DNA of 64,000 nt from Conchiformibius sp. Lineage in GTDB: Bacteria > Pseudomonadota > Gammaproteobacteria > Burkholderiales > Neisseriaceae. The stretch's first letter is position 1, and each line of letters opens with the position of its first letter. The stretch lies in the NCBI GenBank assembly GCA_029984035.1, contig JASBYJ010000006.1, forward strand, positions 62,001 to 126,000. Reading direction: 5' to 3'. Below the pieces are notes generated by a model that was given only the letters and a program-made list of their open reading frames with translations, did no database searches and was not told the DNA's origin. Made by a program: the position numbers and the translations under genes. Below, piece after piece: positions 36,721-46,590 of the stretch.

Positions 36721-38580
36721 TTATGCTGCCGCTTCATGTGCGGCGCGCAAACCTTCGCCTATGGCGTTTTGCAGATAGGGCATCCATGCCACGTCGCTGC
36801 CAGCCATATGGATATTGCCGACAGGACGGCGCATAAGAGCGGTTGCGGCTTCTGCTTCTTCATCACTGTCCCACAGGCCGACTTGTTCATAGCTGTAGCC
36901 GTGCGCCCAACGGTGGATGGCGATACCTGCCAGAGTTTCGTCTAAATTTTCTCCTGCCATGTCAAACAGAGTACGCAGGATTCCCAATGCTTCTTGTTCC
37001 AATTGTTCATAATTTTTAGTATTTAGAAGCCGTCTGCCGCTGCGGTACATTTCGCGGGCGGTATCGCCTTCGCGGACGGCTGGGATACCCGACATATGTA
37101 CGACAATCGGGTCATCTGCCGTTGCGGCATGCTGATAATCACCGATATTCACGGGATCGTCCAATTGCAATAAGCAATATGCCGATGTGGGCATATATAA
37201 TTTGAAAATACCTAATTTTTGAAAGGCGCGCGCATTTTTAAGTGCCACTTTGGCATACAGCATCGGTATTTTCACATTGCTTTTCATTGCTGTTTTTTGT
37301 TCTTCCGGCATCGAAGGAATAATGTGCGGTGCCAATGCGCCGTGTCCTGCAAAAATACATTTGCGAGCCTGGATTTGATGCAGTTGTTTTTGCCCTTGTG
37401 TCATATAGTACACCGAGACGCTATCGGCCTGATTGTCGATGCGTATGGCGGTTGTATTCAAGCGTAGGCGCACTTGGTTTTCGGGATTGTCGAGCATGCT
37501 GTAATCCGCTTTGGCGGTTACGATGTCTTCCATAGTGCTGCCTGAAATAGCGCCGGGAATCAGTTTGCGTACCAATAAACGTGCTATTGAAGCATTGCCG
37601 TCCGGAAAATGGTAAATATAGGGTTCTTCTTCGGATTCGTCTTCTTCCAGCCCTAATTCGGACACGCCCGGATAGCCGGATTCCAGTGCTTCGGATACGG
37701 AAACGGCACGGATGGTATGTCCCCAGTAATCAGAACTCAGGTCGCTTAAAAAGGACAAGGCTTCTTCAGGCAGCTTGACCGTGTTTGCCAAAAAGTCGTA
37801 ATAACTGGTTGTTTCTGCAAAATCGTGTTTTTCGGTTTTGCTTTTCCCGCTTAAGTAATCTGACGGTTCGGTATATAAAAGTGTCAAAGCGCGTTTCGCT
37901 TCTTCCGATATCGGGAAGTTTTCGATTGAATCAGCGTTATCGGCGTTCAGTTCTTCGTTATCATTCAGAACGACCAATTTATCCTGACCGAAGGTGGCTT
38001 GATTGAATAGAATGCCGCTGTTGAGTTTCCATTTGCCGTGATACAAATCTTGTTGGAAATGTTCGCCCAAGCGTACGTAATCCACTCCCAAGTCCTTGAG
38101 CAAAAAGTGTACTTCTTCGCTAAAATTATTTTTAGGCGAATCCAGAGATTCACTGCCGCCGTAGGTAATGACAGTTTGATTATTAACGGTAAATTCGGTA
38201 CGTTTGGCATGGCCGCCGAAGTCGTCATGGTTATCGACAATGAGAATTTTGGCCTCCGGCTGTTTTTGTAAAAAACGATAGGCTGCGCTTAAACCGCTGA
38301 CTCCGGCTCCGACAACAACCAAATCGTACGTTTCTTCCGCTTTTTCAGGCAGCGTGAATACTTTTTCATGAATGGCAAGTGCATGGGTGAAAGTTTGGCT
38401 GCCTTCGTGGTTGCCGCGCAAACCGAGCAATGCGGGCGGATAATAGGGTAAACGTGCGGAAGGTTCGGCTGTTGTCAGCGCGGATAAAGGCTTATATTTG
38501 TAGGCAGCCAATACGGCTGCACCTCCTGCCAAAGCGGCTGCGGCAGTGAGAAAACGGCGGCGGGAGAAGGCCTTGCTCAT
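36721..38580 (-). CDS. Tat-exported FAD oxidoreductase, spermidine dehydrogenase-like (copy 2)
   Basis: A 619-residue paralogue of the neighbouring gene, with the same architecture: twin-arginine signal (FSRRRFLTAAAALAGGAAV), FAD loop DLVVVGAGVSGLSAAYRF, and the VDNHDDFGGHAKRTEF motif. In the middle (about residues 140-400) the two proteins differ at many positions, but their 3' ends (36721-36967 here, 34750-34996 there) are nearly identical at DNA level, in exact register with an offset of 1971 bases. This points to gene conversion or recent recombination between old paralogues. It is the 5' gene of the pair and faces a divergent lipoprotein gene. Confidence 0.82.
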   Translation of the reverse strand: MSKAFSRRRFLTAAAALAGGAAVLAAYKYKPLSALTTAEPSARLPYYPPALLGLRGNHEGSQTFTHALAIHEKVFTLPEKAEETYDLVVVGAGVSGLSAAYRFLQKQPEAKILIVDNHDDFGGHAKRTEFTVNNQTVITYGGSESLDSPKNNFSEEVHFLLKDLGVDYVRLGEHFQQDLYHGKWKLNSGILFNQATFGQDKLVVLNDNEELNADNADSIENFPISEEAKRALTLLYTEPSDYLSGKSKTEKHDFAETTSYYDFLANTVKLPEEALSFLSDLSSDYWGHTIRAVSVSEALESGYPGVSELGLEEDESEEEPYIYHFPDGNASIARLLVRKLIPGAISGSTMEDIVTAKADYSMLDNPENQVRLRLNTTAIRIDNQADSVSVYYMTQGQKQLHQIQARKCIFAGHGALAPHIIPSMPEEQKTAMKSNVKIPMLYAKVALKNARAFQKLGIFKLYMPTSAYCLLQLDDPVNIGDYQHAATADDPIVVHMSGIPAVREGDTAREMYRSGRRLLNTKNYEQLEQEALGILRTLFDMAGENLDETLAGIAIHRWAHGYSYEQVGLWDSDEEAEAATALMRRPVGNIHMAGSDVAWMPYLQNAIGEGLRAAHEAAA

Positions 38581-38897
38581 AATAATGCTCCAGTCTTGGG
38601 ATGATGAAAGATTTTTGTTGGTACAATATGAGTTGCTGTGTTTTTAAAAAATTGTTTTTATTGCGTTTCCGCTAAAGTGCATTTGGTGCGGATGCAAGCG
38701 TGGATTATGAAATATTAAGATTCAGGCAGCCTGAAGGTTTTTAAAATTCATGGCTCAAAGAGCAGGGTAGGATGAGCTTTGAATCGCTGTAAATCCGTAT
38801 CATATTTTTGGTGTGATGAGCCTGCTCTACCGTATCACCTTTCAGGCAGCCCGCAAAGCTGCCTGAAACCGTTTTGATTGTTGATGAAAGCCAAGCC
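38581..38897. other. Divergent intergenic region
   Basis: Holds the presumed promoters of copy 2 (minus) and the small lipoprotein (plus), a DUS at about 38721-38733, and an inverted DUS pair (TTTCAGGCAGC/GCTGCCTGAAA, about 38840-38869, 7-base loop). No further gene seen. Confidence 0.45.
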
Positions 38898-39203
38898 GTG
38901 AATATCCGCATTTTAACCGCCGCCGCCGTGTTGTTTGCCGCCTGCCAAAGCACCGCCCCGCCACCGGCAGCATCGTCCGATACTCTGATTGTGTTCTACG
39001 ATGTACAAACAGGTGATGCCCCTCTGCTTGCCGCCGTGCAACGCGAACGCGCCAAAATCTTATACCGTTACCGCCAATTCAACGGCCTTGTCTTGAGCCT
39101 GCCTTCAGGCAGCGATGCGGAACAGGCGGCCGCCCGCTTGCGCCAAACACGCGGCATCCTGTCCGTTGAGCCTGACCGAGCCATGACATTACACGCCCCG
39201 TAA
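38898..39203 (+). CDS. Small lipoprotein with inhibitor-I9-like fold (predicted)
   Basis: 101 residues starting at GTG 38898. The signal peptide MNIRILTAAAVLFAAC has a lipobox Cys16. The mature domain (about residues 30-100) reads as strand-helix-strand-strand-helix-strand: DTLIVFYDV, an Arg/Ala helix, ILYRYRQFNGLVLSLP, an Ala/Arg helix, then GILSVEPDRAM. The spacing of Y..FNG..L.LP and V.PD resembles the peptidase inhibitor I9 / subtilisin propeptide fold. No subtilisin gene is adjacent. The TTG-led extension at 38874 is less likely because it places residues before the signal peptide. Confidence 0.65.
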   Translation: MNIRILTAAAVLFAACQSTAPPPAASSDTLIVFYDVQTGDAPLLAAVQRERAKILYRYRQFNGLVLSLPSGSDAEQAAARLRQTRGILSVEPDRAMTLHAP

Positions 39204-39227
39204 CCGTTTGACCGAAAGACTTTATGT

Positions 39228-39278
39228 TGCACCCGCTATCGCCGCTGCTTTGTCCGCACGGGTGCAGGATTATTTTTT
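39228..39278 (+). terminator. Possible terminator after the small lipoprotein gene
   Basis: TGCACCCG (39228-39235) pairs with CGGGTGCA (39259-39266), 8 bp with a long 23-base loop, followed after 6 bases by TTTTTT. Position fits, but the loop is long. Confidence 0.4.
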
Positions 39279-39423
39279 GGAAAGTGCGTGGGATAATGCT
39301 GGTGCAAGGGGCACATTACTTATTTGAACTAATTCAATCAATCACTATTTCATATCAGCAAAATAATTTGGTTTGTTCCTGAAAATAATTTATCAAAATT
39401 TGAACAGAAGGCAGCCTGAAAAT

Positions 39424-40227
39424 TTATCCGACAGCCTGTCGCACGCTTTCAATTCCCGCCATGCCTGTTTGCGCGAGGGCAATGCCGCCCTGCGGCGGCA
39501 TTCGGCAGTCGCGCGGATTGATGCGAATCAGGCGCGGCGCAAAGGTTTCCCCGAAACGGCGCACGGTCGGTACGGCCACGCCCGCGCCGATTTCTATGAC
39601 TACGGTGCGGGCGTGTTGCCGCAAAAAATCCTGCAAATGCCGTTCTTGCGCCCGTTGGCGCGATTCCAGCCATTGCCAATCGCCGAACATCAGAATATTC
39701 GGACGCGCCAAGCCGCCGCAATGCGGGCATTCGGGCAATGCGCCCTGCCACAGGCAGTGCTGTTCGTCAATCACGGGATTGAGTGTGTCCGCCGGCCAAA
39801 TTTCGCCCGTACAGGATTGAAAACATTGAAGATGATGAATCGAGCCATGACATTCGTTGATGCGCTGCGGGTCAAAACCCGCTTTGGCAAACTGTCCGTC
39901 TACATTGGAGGTAAACACGAAATACGGCACGTCCAGCGTATCGGCCAGTTCCAGCAGGCGCGTAAAACCTTGATGCGGCAAGGTTTCGCGGTAGAGCTTG
40001 AGGCGGTGTCCGTAAAAACCCCAGGCCAAACGGGGATTTTGCTCAAAGGCGGCGGGATTGGCGATTTGGCGGAAATCCAGCCGCGCTTCGCCCAAGGCGG
40101 GATAGGCCTGCCACATGCCCTCATTGCCGCGAAAGTCGGGCAGGCCGGAATCCACGCCCATGCCCGCGCCTGCGGTAATCAGCAGGCTGTCGGCATCGGA
40201 CAGTAAAGTTTTGATGCGCTTTATCAT
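39424..40227 (-). CDS. Sir2-family NAD-dependent protein deacylase
   Basis: A 267-residue sirtuin. NAD-binding GAGMGVDSGLPDFRG (about residues 20-34), TSNVDGQFAKAG (about 106-117, in place of the usual TQNIDGLH), the catalytic His in ECHGSIHHLQC (about 125-135), and zinc ligands: Cys in LQC, Cys in SCTGEIW, and the ECPHCGG pair. GAGVAVPT replaces the common GTS loop near residue 215. The changes in the NAD and substrate loops suggest a divergent sirtuin, perhaps not a plain deacetylase. The C-terminal codons are just upstream of a DUS. Confidence 0.85.
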   Translation of the reverse strand: MIKRIKTLLSDADSLLITAGAGMGVDSGLPDFRGNEGMWQAYPALGEARLDFRQIANPAAFEQNPRLAWGFYGHRLKLYRETLPHQGFTRLLELADTLDVPYFVFTSNVDGQFAKAGFDPQRINECHGSIHHLQCFQSCTGEIWPADTLNPVIDEQHCLWQGALPECPHCGGLARPNILMFGDWQWLESRQRAQERHLQDFLRQHARTVVIEIGAGVAVPTVRRFGETFAPRLIRINPRDCRMPPQGGIALAQTGMAGIESVRQAVG

Positions 40228-40243
40228 CGCCGTTTCGGGTTAA

Positions 40244-40681
40244 TCAGGACTTGTTTTTCTTACTTAACATAAAGCCGTTGCCTTGCGTGTTCAGGCATTT
40301 GATGCCGTCATGCTTGACGGCGGTACACGTCCAGCCGTCTCCCTTGACGGTTTGCCCCGTTTTTAACAGACGGCTCTCATCGCCTATGGCATAAGTGTCG
40401 CCCATGCAATCAATTCGGGCTTTGCCTTTTTTGCGGACACTGAAATTGGAACCCCAATCCAGTTCGCAATCTTTGTCCCGTTTGTATTTGTGTTTGACAA
40501 ATTCGCCGTTTACGCCGCAACCGACAAAAGACGGATTTTCCGAACTTTGGCGGTAGCCCGCGCAACTGACCGTGCGGTTTGGCGTGTGGAAGCCGTGAAA
40601 CTCTGCGATGTCCGTATCGGCTTGCGCGGCGTGGCACAGCAAAACGGCGCTGCCCAGCATGAAAGATTTGATGTATTTCAT
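40244..40681 (-). CDS. Small secreted Cys-rich protein (DUF6636-like)
   Basis: A 145-residue protein with a signal peptide (about residues 1-19, cleavage after AAQA). The mature part has about six cysteines spread through short strands: TVSCAGYR, FVGCGVNGEF, KDCELDWGSNFSV, ARIDCMGD, GWTCTAV, GIKCLNTQGNGFMLS. The W-x-C ... GI.C.N..G.GF.L.... ending fits DUF6636-type periplasmic proteins of unknown role; disulfides are likely. The start is ATG 40681; the frame is open upstream across two DUS copies but has no signal there. sir2 follows after 16 bases, so they may be co-transcribed. Confidence 0.72.
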   Translation of the reverse strand: MKYIKSFMLGSAVLLCHAAQADTDIAEFHGFHTPNRTVSCAGYRQSSENPSFVGCGVNGEFVKHKYKRDKDCELDWGSNFSVRKKGKARIDCMGDTYAIGDESRLLKTGQTVKGDGWTCTAVKHDGIKCLNTQGNGFMLSKKNKS

Positions 40682-40761
40682 ATTGAGTCCCTTGTCCAAA
40701 GTGGAAAAGAAATTCAGGCTGCCTGAAAAACGGTTTTCCCCGCTTTCAGGCAGCCTGAAAT

Positions 40762-43700
40762 TTACGCCAACGCTTTCCGCGCCCCCGCAAACAAACGGTA
40801 CCAGCCGCTCAACTCGCTGCCCTGCCAATCATCGGGACACCAGCTCATTTGTGCGCTGCGGAACACGCGCTCGGGGTGGGGCATCATGATGGTTACGCGC
40901 CCGTCCGTGCTGCACACGCCCGCGATGCCTTGCGGCGAGCCGTTGGGGTTAAGCGGATAGGTTTGGGTAACTTCGCCCGTGCCGTCAATGTATTGCAGGG
41001 CGGTATGCACTTTTGCCAAATCGCCGTGTGCGCTGAAATCGGCACGACCTTCGCCGTGGCTGACCACCACGGGCAGCATCGCCCCCGTCATTTCCGCCAA
41101 AATCAGGCTGGGCGACTTCGGCACGCGCACCATGCTCAAACGCGCTTCAAACTGCTCGCTTTCGTTGCGGCGGAAACGCGGAAACGCCGCCGCGCCCGGA
41201 ATGATTTCCGCCAGATTGCTGACCATTTGGCAGCCGTTGCACACGCCCAGCGTGAGCGTGTCGGGGCGGGCGAAAAATTTGGCAAATTCATCGCGCAATC
41301 TGGCGTGGAACAAAACGGATTTCGCCCAACCTTCGCCCGCGCCCAGCACGTCGCCGTAGCTGAAACCGCCGCACGCCGCCAGCATCTGCATATCGGCGAG
41401 TTTCACGCGCCCCGCCATCAGGTCGGACATATGCACGTCCACCGCGTTAAAACCGGCGCGGGCAAACGCTGCCGCCATTTCCAAATGGCCGTTTACGCCC
41501 TGTTCGCGCAAAATGGCGATATTGGGCTTTGCGCCCGCGTTGATAAACGGCGCGGCAATATCTTCTTTCACGTCAAAGGGCAGTTTGGCAAACAAACGCG
41601 CTTTTTCATCGCCAATCAGGGCAAATTCGCTGTCGGCGCAAGCGGGGTTGTCGCGCATTTTTTGGATTTGGTGGGAGGTGGCTTGCCAAGTTTTTTGCAG
41701 GTCGTGCAGGCTTTCGTCAAAGATGATTTCGCCATCGCTGTCAATGATGAAGCGTTTGTCTTTGGCAATGTCGCCGATGTGATACGTTTGCAAACCCGCG
41801 TTTTTGCAGGCTGCCTGAACGCCGTCCCAATCGGCTTGGCGCACTTGCAGCACCGCGCCCAATTCTTCGTTAAACAGGGCTTGCATGGTGGCAAGCGGCA
41901 GGCTCTCTTCAACGGTGTTGATGCCCGTGCGTTTTTCCAATGTTTGCACATAGCCGTCAAATTGCGCGTACACGCCCACTTGCCCCGCAAACGCCATTTC
42001 CGCCAAAGTTGCAAACAAGCCGCCATCGGAACGGTCGTGGTAGGCAAGCAATTTGTTTTCGGCAACAAGTTGCTGAATCACATCGTAAAACGCTTTCAGG
42101 CTGCCTGAATCGATGTCGGGGCTTTCACCGCCCAAATCGTTCCACACTTGGCTCAATGCCGAACCGCCCATCCGCGCTTTGCCGAAGCCCAAATCCACCG
42201 CCAACAACACGCTGTTTTCCACGTTTTTCAATTCAGGAGTAACGGTTTGGCGCACGTCCCGCACGGGCGCAAAGGCGGAAACAATCAGGCTGAGCGGCGC
42301 GGTAACGGTTTTTTGTGCGCCGTTTTCCTGCCACACGGTTTTCATCGACAAGCTGTCTTTGCCAACGGGAATGCTGATGCCGAGTTCCTGACAGGTTTGG
42401 GAAACGGCCGCTACGGTGCGGTAGAGTTTTTCGTCTTCGCCCGCCACGCCGCACGCCGCCATCCAGTTGGCGGAAAGTTTGATGTTGCCGATGTCGCCGA
42501 TATTGGTGGCGGCGATGTTGGTGATGGCTTCGCCAATCGCCATGCGCCCTGATGCGGGCGCGTCAAACAGGGCGAGGGCGGGTTTTTCGCCCATGCTCAT
42601 GGCTTCGCCGCGATGGGTGTCAAAGCCCATCAGGGTAACGGCGCAGTCGGCTACGGGGGTTTGATACGCGCCGACCATTTGGTCGCGGTGGCTCATGCCG
42701 CCCACGCTGCGGTCGCCGATGGTAATCAGGAAGTGTTTGGCAGCAACGGCGGGCAGCGACAAGACGCGATAGGCGGATTCGCGCAAGTCGTATTTGCCTG
42801 CGTGGAACGGGCGTTTTTCAGGCAGCCTGCGGCTGTCGCGGCGGGTGGTTTTCGGCGGTTTGCCGAGCAGGATGTTTAAGGGCAAATCAACGGGTTTGTT
42901 GTCAAACAAATCATCGCGCACCTGCAAATGTCCGTCATCGGTGGCGGTGCCGACTACGGCAAACGGGCAACGTTCGCGTTCGCAAATGGTGCGGAAAGTG
43001 TCTAAATTTTCGGGCAAAATCGCCAAAACATAGCGTTCTTGGGCTTCGTTGCACCAAATTTGCATCGGGCTTAAACCGTGTTCTTCAAGCGGCACATCGC
43101 GCAGTTGGAACACCGCGCCGCGACCGGCGTCATTGACCAGTTCGGGAAAGGCGTTGGACAAGCCGCCCGCGCCGACATCGTGAATGGAAACAATGGGATT
43201 GCGTTCTGCACCGAGCTGCCAGCAACGGTCAATCACTTCTTGGGCGCGGCGTTCGATTTCGGGGTTGCCGCGCTGGACGGAGTTAAAGTCCAAATCGGCG
43301 CTGTTGCTGCCGGTGTCCATAGACGATGCCGCGCCGCCGCCCAGTCCAATCAGCATGCCGGGCCCGCCCAGTTGCACCAGCAAGGCACCGGCGGGGATTT
43401 CGTGTTTGTGGGTTTGTTCGGCTTGGATATTGCCCAAACCGCCGGCAATCATAATCGGTTTGTGGTAGCCGCGCACCGTGCCTTCGTGTTCGGCTTCAAA
43501 GGTGCGGAAGTAGCCGAGCAAATTGGGGCGACCAAATTCGTTGTTGAACGCCGCGCCGCCGATGGGCCCGTCAATCATGATGTCCAAAGGCGAAGCGATG
43601 TGTTCGGGTTTGCCGTAGGGCTGTTCCCAAGGTTGGGGCAAATCGGGCAGGTTGAGATTGGATACGGTAAAACCGGTCAAGCCCGCTTTCGGACGCGAAC

Positions 43701-44676
43701 CGCGCCCTGTTGCGCCCTCATCGCGGATTTCGCCGCCCGCGCCCGTTGCCGCGCCCGCAAACGGGGCAATGGCGGTGGGGTGGTTGTGGGTTTCCACTTT
43801 CATGATGATGTGGGTGTTTTCTTGGTGGAAACGGTAGTTTTGTTCCGCATCGGGATAAAAACGCCCGATGTTTGCGCCTTCAATCACCGAAGCATTGTCT
43901 TTATAGGCAACCACTGTGCCTTGCGGTGCGGCTTCGTGGGTGTCGCGTATCATGCGGAACAGGGATTTGGGCTGGGCTTCGCCGTCCAGAATAAAATCGG
44001 CGTTGAAAATTTTGTGGCGGCAGTGTTCGCTGTTGGCTTGGGCGAACATCATCAGTTCCACATCGGAGGGATTGCGTTGGAGTTGCCGGTAGTTTTCCAG
44101 CAGGTAGTCCATTTCATCGGGCGACAATGCCAAGCCCAATTCGCGGTTGGCGGTTTCCAGCGCGGTTTTGCCGCCGTTTAAAATATCCACCGTGGCAAAG
44201 GTTTGCGCGGTGGGGTGGGCGAACAGTTGCGCGGCGGCGGCGAAATCGGGCAGCACGGATTCGGTCATGCGGTCGTGCAGCAGCGCTGCCCATTGTTGTT
44301 TTTGTCCGGCGTTCAGGCTGCCTGAAAGGTAAACCGCCGTGCCGCGCTCGATGCGTTTGATGCCGTGCAAACCGCAGTTGCGGGCGATGTCGGTGGCTTT
44401 ACTCGCCCACGGCGAAATCGTGCCGATGCGCGGGGTGATGAGAAACAAAGTTTTATCCGCAGGCACGGCGGGCGCGGACACGCTGTCGGCGGCGAGCAGG
44501 GCGCGGAGTTTGTCGGCATCGGCGGCGGAAAGTTCGTTTTCGCATTCCGCAAAATACCAAAATTCGCTGTGCAAGCCGTTTTCAGGCAGCCCGGCGGCGC
44601 GGGCTTTTTGCAGCAGTTTGTCAATACGGAACGGGGAAAGCGCGGACGCGCCGCGCAAGGACAGAATCACAGACAT
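40762..44676 (-). CDS. purL: Phosphoribosylformylglycinamidine synthase
   Basis: A 1304-residue large-type PurL (fourth step of purine synthesis), which makes FGAM from FGAR, glutamine and ATP. It has an N-terminal PurS-like domain, a linker, two AIRS-like synthetase halves ([57 protein letters not shown]) and a C-terminal class I glutamine amidotransferase. The latter shows catalytic Cys in [13 protein letters not shown] and the His/Glu of [11 protein letters not shown] 44676 gives the [14 protein letters not shown] start. Long open frames on the opposite strand here (40849-42108, 43078-44181) are codon-bias shadows. Confidence 0.97.
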   Translation of the reverse strand: MSVILSLRGASALSPFRIDKLLQKARAAGLPENGLHSEFWYFAECENELSAADADKLRALLAADSVSAPAVPADKTLFLITPRIGTISPWASKATDIARNCGLHGIKRIERGTAVYLSGSLNAGQKQQWAALLHDRMTESVLPDFAAAAQLFAHPTAQTFATVDILNGGKTALETANRELGLALSPDEMDYLLENYRQLQRNPSDVELMMFAQANSEHCRHKIFNADFILDGEAQPKSLFRMIRDTHEAAPQGTVVAYKDNASVIEGANIGRFYPDAEQNYRFHQENTHIIMKVETHNHPTAIAPFAGAATGAGGEIRDEGATGRGSRPKAGLTGFTVSNLNLPDLPQPWEQPYGKPEHIASPLDIMIDGPIGGAAFNNEFGRPNLLGYFRTFEAEHEGTVRGYHKPIMIAGGLGNIQAEQTHKHEIPAGALLVQLGGPGMLIGLGGGAASSMDTGSNSADLDFNSVQRGNPEIERRAQEVIDRCWQLGAERNPIVSIHDVGAGGLSNAFPELVNDAGRGAVFQLRDVPLEEHGLSPMQIWCNEAQERYVLAILPENLDTFRTICERERCPFAVVGTATDDGHLQVRDDLFDNKPVDLPLNILLGKPPKTTRRDSRRLPEKRPFHAGKYDLRESAYRVLSLPAVAAKHFLITIGDRSVGGMSHRDQMVGAYQTPVADCAVTLMGFDTHRGEAMSMGEKPALALFDAPASGRMAIGEAITNIAATNIGDIGNIKLSANWMAACGVAGEDEKLYRTVAAVSQTCQELGISIPVGKDSLSMKTVWQENGAQKTVTAPLSLIVSAFAPVRDVRQTVTPELKNVENSVLLAVDLGFGKARMGGSALSQVWNDLGGESPDIDSGSLKAFYDVIQQLVAENKLLAYHDRSDGGLFATLAEMAFAGQVGVYAQFDGYVQTLEKRTGINTVEESLPLATMQALFNEELGAVLQVRQADWDGVQAACKNAGLQTYHIGDIAKDKRFIIDSDGEIIFDESLHDLQKTWQATSHQIQKMRDNPACADSEFALIGDEKARLFAKLPFDVKEDIAAPFINAGAKPNIAILREQGVNGHLEMAAAFARAGFNAVDVHMSDLMAGRVKLADMQMLAACGGFSYGDVLGAGEGWAKSVLFHARLRDEFAKFFARPDTLTLGVCNGCQMVSNLAEIIPGAAAFPRFRRNESEQFEARLSMVRVPKSPSLILAEMTGAMLPVVVSHGEGRADFSAHGDLAKVHTALQYIDGTGEVTQTYPLNPNGSPQGIAGVCSTDGRVTIMMPHPERVFRSAQMSWCPDDWQGSELSGWYRLFAGARKALA

Positions 44677-44818
44677 GGCAGCAAACTCTTTTTTGTTTAT
44701 GAAACAATATAAATTGAAAAAGAAAGTTAAGATGGCGAAATTATAGCTTGAAACGGCTGCAGATGATATAAACGGCAACCGTATTCAGGCAGCCTGAAAA
44801 AAGAAGGGCGCCAAATAC

Positions 44819-44848
44819 TTGTGCATAGAGATAAAAACCAGCTATAAT
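44819..44848 (+). promoter_or_regulatory. Promoter of the rpsF operon
   Basis: TTGTGC (44819-44824), an 18-base spacer, then TATAAT (44843-44848), about 70 bases before the rpsF ATG. It is the best sigma-70-type promoter seen in the window. Confidence 0.68.
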
Positions 44849-44861
44849 CGCCCGTTTTGCA

Positions 44862-44899
44862 ACCTTGCTTCCGTGTACCGCATGAGCGGAGGCTGTTTT
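44862..44899 (+). promoter_or_regulatory. Candidate S6:S18 autoregulatory leader
   Basis: GCTTCCG (44867-44873) pairs with CGGAGGC (44887-44893, one G-U), leaving a 13-base loop TGTACCGCATGAG that carries an ACCG. Leaders of rpsF operons in many bacteria contain a hairpin with a CCG that the S6:S18 dimer binds. Position and the CCG fit; the match to the full consensus is not verified. Confidence 0.45.
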
Positions 44900-44918
44900 T
44901 AAACCGTAAGGAGATAAC

Positions 44919-45287
44919 ATGCGTCATTATGAGATCGTGTTTATCGTTCACCCTGATCAGAGCGAGCAAGTGCCTGCCATGGTTGAGCGCTATAAAGCAT
45001 TGATTGCCGAAAACCAAGGCAAAATCCACCGTTTGGAAGACTGGGGCCGCCGTCAATTGGCTTATCCCATCAATAAAATCCATAAAGCGCACTATGTGTT
45101 GATGAATATTGAGGCTACTCCGGCTGTTGTCGAAGAGCTGGAAAACGGTTTCCGTTTCAATGATGCCGTATTGCGTCATTTGACTATTCAAACTAAAGCT
45201 GCCGTTACCGAAGCTTCTCCCATGATGAAAGAAGAGAAGTCTAAAAACCTGTTGAACGGTGAAGCTGCTGAAGAACAAGTTGCCTAA
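44919..45287 (+). CDS. rpsF: 30S ribosomal protein S6
   Basis: A 122-residue S6: [21 protein letters not shown] at the start, the [23 protein letters not shown] core (about residues 41-63) and the [12 protein letters not shown] helix (about 78-89). It binds S18 on the 30S platform. A strong TAAGGAG sits 5 bases before the ATG. It is first in the rpsF-priB-rpsR-rplI operon, the classic order, behind a promoter at 44819 and a candidate autoregulatory leader. Confidence 0.97.
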   Translation: MRHYEIVFIVHPDQSEQVPAMVERYKALIAENQGKIHRLEDWGRRQLAYPINKIHKAHYVLMNIEATPAVVEELENGFRFNDAVLRHLTIQTKAAVTEASPMMKEEKSKNLLNGEAAEEQVA

Positions 45288-45290
45288 ATT

Positions 45291-45581
45291 TTGGACAATT
45301 ACTTCAGACTGGCGGCCGTTTTGCAAAAGAGCTCGGTATTGCGTTATACGCCTGCAGGCATTGAGGTGCTTGATGTGGTGTTGCAGCATGAGAGTATTCA
45401 AGTTGAAAACGGCTTGGAGCGTAAGGTGAAATTTGAATTGCCTGCGAAAATAGTCGGTCCGAATGCATTGTTATGGCAAAGCAGGGAGGGAGAAGCCGCA
45501 ATATTTTGTGGTTTTTTGGCTCAAAAAAGTCAGAAACATTTTTCCCCTTTGCTGCATATTCAAGAAATTATTGAAATATAA
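45291..45581 (+). CDS. priB: Primosomal replication protein N (PriB)
   Basis: A 96-residue single-OB-fold protein of the replication-restart primosome. The RYTPAGIEVLDVVLQHES segment (about residues 18-35) and GFLAQKSQKHFSPLLHIQEI near the C terminus match neisserial PriB. It starts with TTG at 45291, 3 bases after the rpsF stop; no ATG is available that would keep the OB-fold. The rare start may keep PriB lower than the ribosomal proteins around it. Placement between rpsF and rpsR is the usual one. Confidence 0.92.
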   Translation: MDNYFRLAAVLQKSSVLRYTPAGIEVLDVVLQHESIQVENGLERKVKFELPAKIVGPNALLWQSREGEAAIFCGFLAQKSQKHFSPLLHIQEIIEI

Positions 45582-45593
45582 AGGTTAAACGAC

Positions 45594-45824
45594 ATGGCTC
45601 GTCAAACATTCAAACGTAGAAAATTCTGCCGTTTCACGGCTGAAAAAATCCAAGAAGTGGATTACAAACAAGTGGATTTGTTGAAAGATTTCATTACTGA
45701 AAACGGTAAAATCATTCCTGCCCGCATTACCGGCACCAAAGCGCATTACCAACGCCAATTGGCAGTTGCCGTCAAACGTGCGCGTTTTTTGGCTTTGCTG
45801 CCTTATACCGACCAACATAAATAA
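45594..45824 (+). CDS. rpsR: 30S ribosomal protein S18
   Basis: A 76-residue S18: [14 protein letters not shown] start, the [27 protein letters not shown]-type core (about residues 22-48) and the [19 protein letters not shown] helix (about 52-70). It pairs with S6 on the small subunit. It follows priB by 12 bases and precedes rplI by 14 bases. Confidence 0.97.
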   Translation: MARQTFKRRKFCRFTAEKIQEVDYKQVDLLKDFITENGKIIPARITGTKAHYQRQLAVAVKRARFLALLPYTDQHK

Positions 45825-45838
45825 TCAGGAGTTGAATT

Positions 45839-46291
45839 ATGCAAATCATTTTGTTGGAACGTGTTGCCGGTTTGGGTAATTTAGGTGATGTGGTAACTGT
45901 TAAAAACGGTTACGCACGTAATTTTTTGGTTCCCAGCGGTAAAGCAAAACGTGCTACCGAAGCCAATTTGAAAGAATTTGAATTGCGCCGTGCCGAATTG
46001 GAGGCCAAACAAGCCGCCGTGTTGGCAGATGCGCAAGCGCGTCAGGCTAAATTGGACGGTCAAACCGTTACTATTGCTCAAAAAGCAGGTGTGGACGGCC
46101 GTCTGTTCGGTTCTGTAACGAATGCGGATATTGCCGCTGCTATCGTAGCATCAGGTGTTGAAGTGGTGAAATCTAATGTCCGTTTGCCCGAAGGACCGTT
46201 CAAGGCTGTCGGTGAATATGAGGTGGAAATCGCATTACATGCTGACGCCGTTGCGAAAATCACCGTAGTCGTTGTTCCTGCTGCGGAATAA
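45839..46291 (+). CDS. rplI: 50S ribosomal protein L9
   Basis: A 150-residue L9: [19 protein letters not shown] and the [15 protein letters not shown] loop (about residues 22-36) form the N-terminal rRNA-binding domain; a long central helix (about 40-75) connects to the C-terminal domain. Last gene of the rpsF operon; TCAGGAG precedes the ATG. A DUS-pair terminator follows 14 bases after the stop. Confidence 0.97.
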   Translation: MQIILLERVAGLGNLGDVVTVKNGYARNFLVPSGKAKRATEANLKEFELRRAELEAKQAAVLADAQARQAKLDGQTVTIAQKAGVDGRLFGSVTNADIAAAIVASGVEVVKSNVRLPEGPFKAVGEYEVEIALHADAVAKITVVVVPAAE

Positions 46292-46304
46292 CTGACGATT
46301 TTGA

Positions 46305-46340
46305 AAAAAGGCTGCCTGAAAAGTTTTCAGGCAGCCTTTT
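46305..46340 (+). terminator. DUS-pair terminator after rplI
   Basis: GGCTGCCTGAAAA (46310-46322) and TTTTCAGGCAGCC (46324-46336) form a 13-bp stem flanked by an A-run and TTTT. It closes the rpsF operon. Confidence 0.85.
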
Positions 46341-46590
46341 ATTGTTTATATTTTTTCGCTTTAGCGTGTGATACCAAGGTGCTTGTTTATATAGCTTATT
46401 TATCATTTGAACCGGATAAATTTCTTAATGCGTTTGCATGGCGGTAATATGCATAGCTGATTTGGCATTGCGGATGATGTCTCCAAATAAAATAAACGGA
46501 AGGATTTCGGGTAACTTAAAGTTATGGACATAGGATACAATGCAAGCAATTTGTTTATATTGGTAATGTTTCCATTGGGAGAGATTTAAT

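Noticed and set aside
40849-44181. Open frames of 419 and 367 codons antisense to purL (40849-42108 and 43078-44181)
   Set aside because: They mirror the codon structure of purL, lack ribosome-binding sites and have no recognisable protein features. purL is unmistakable on the other strand.
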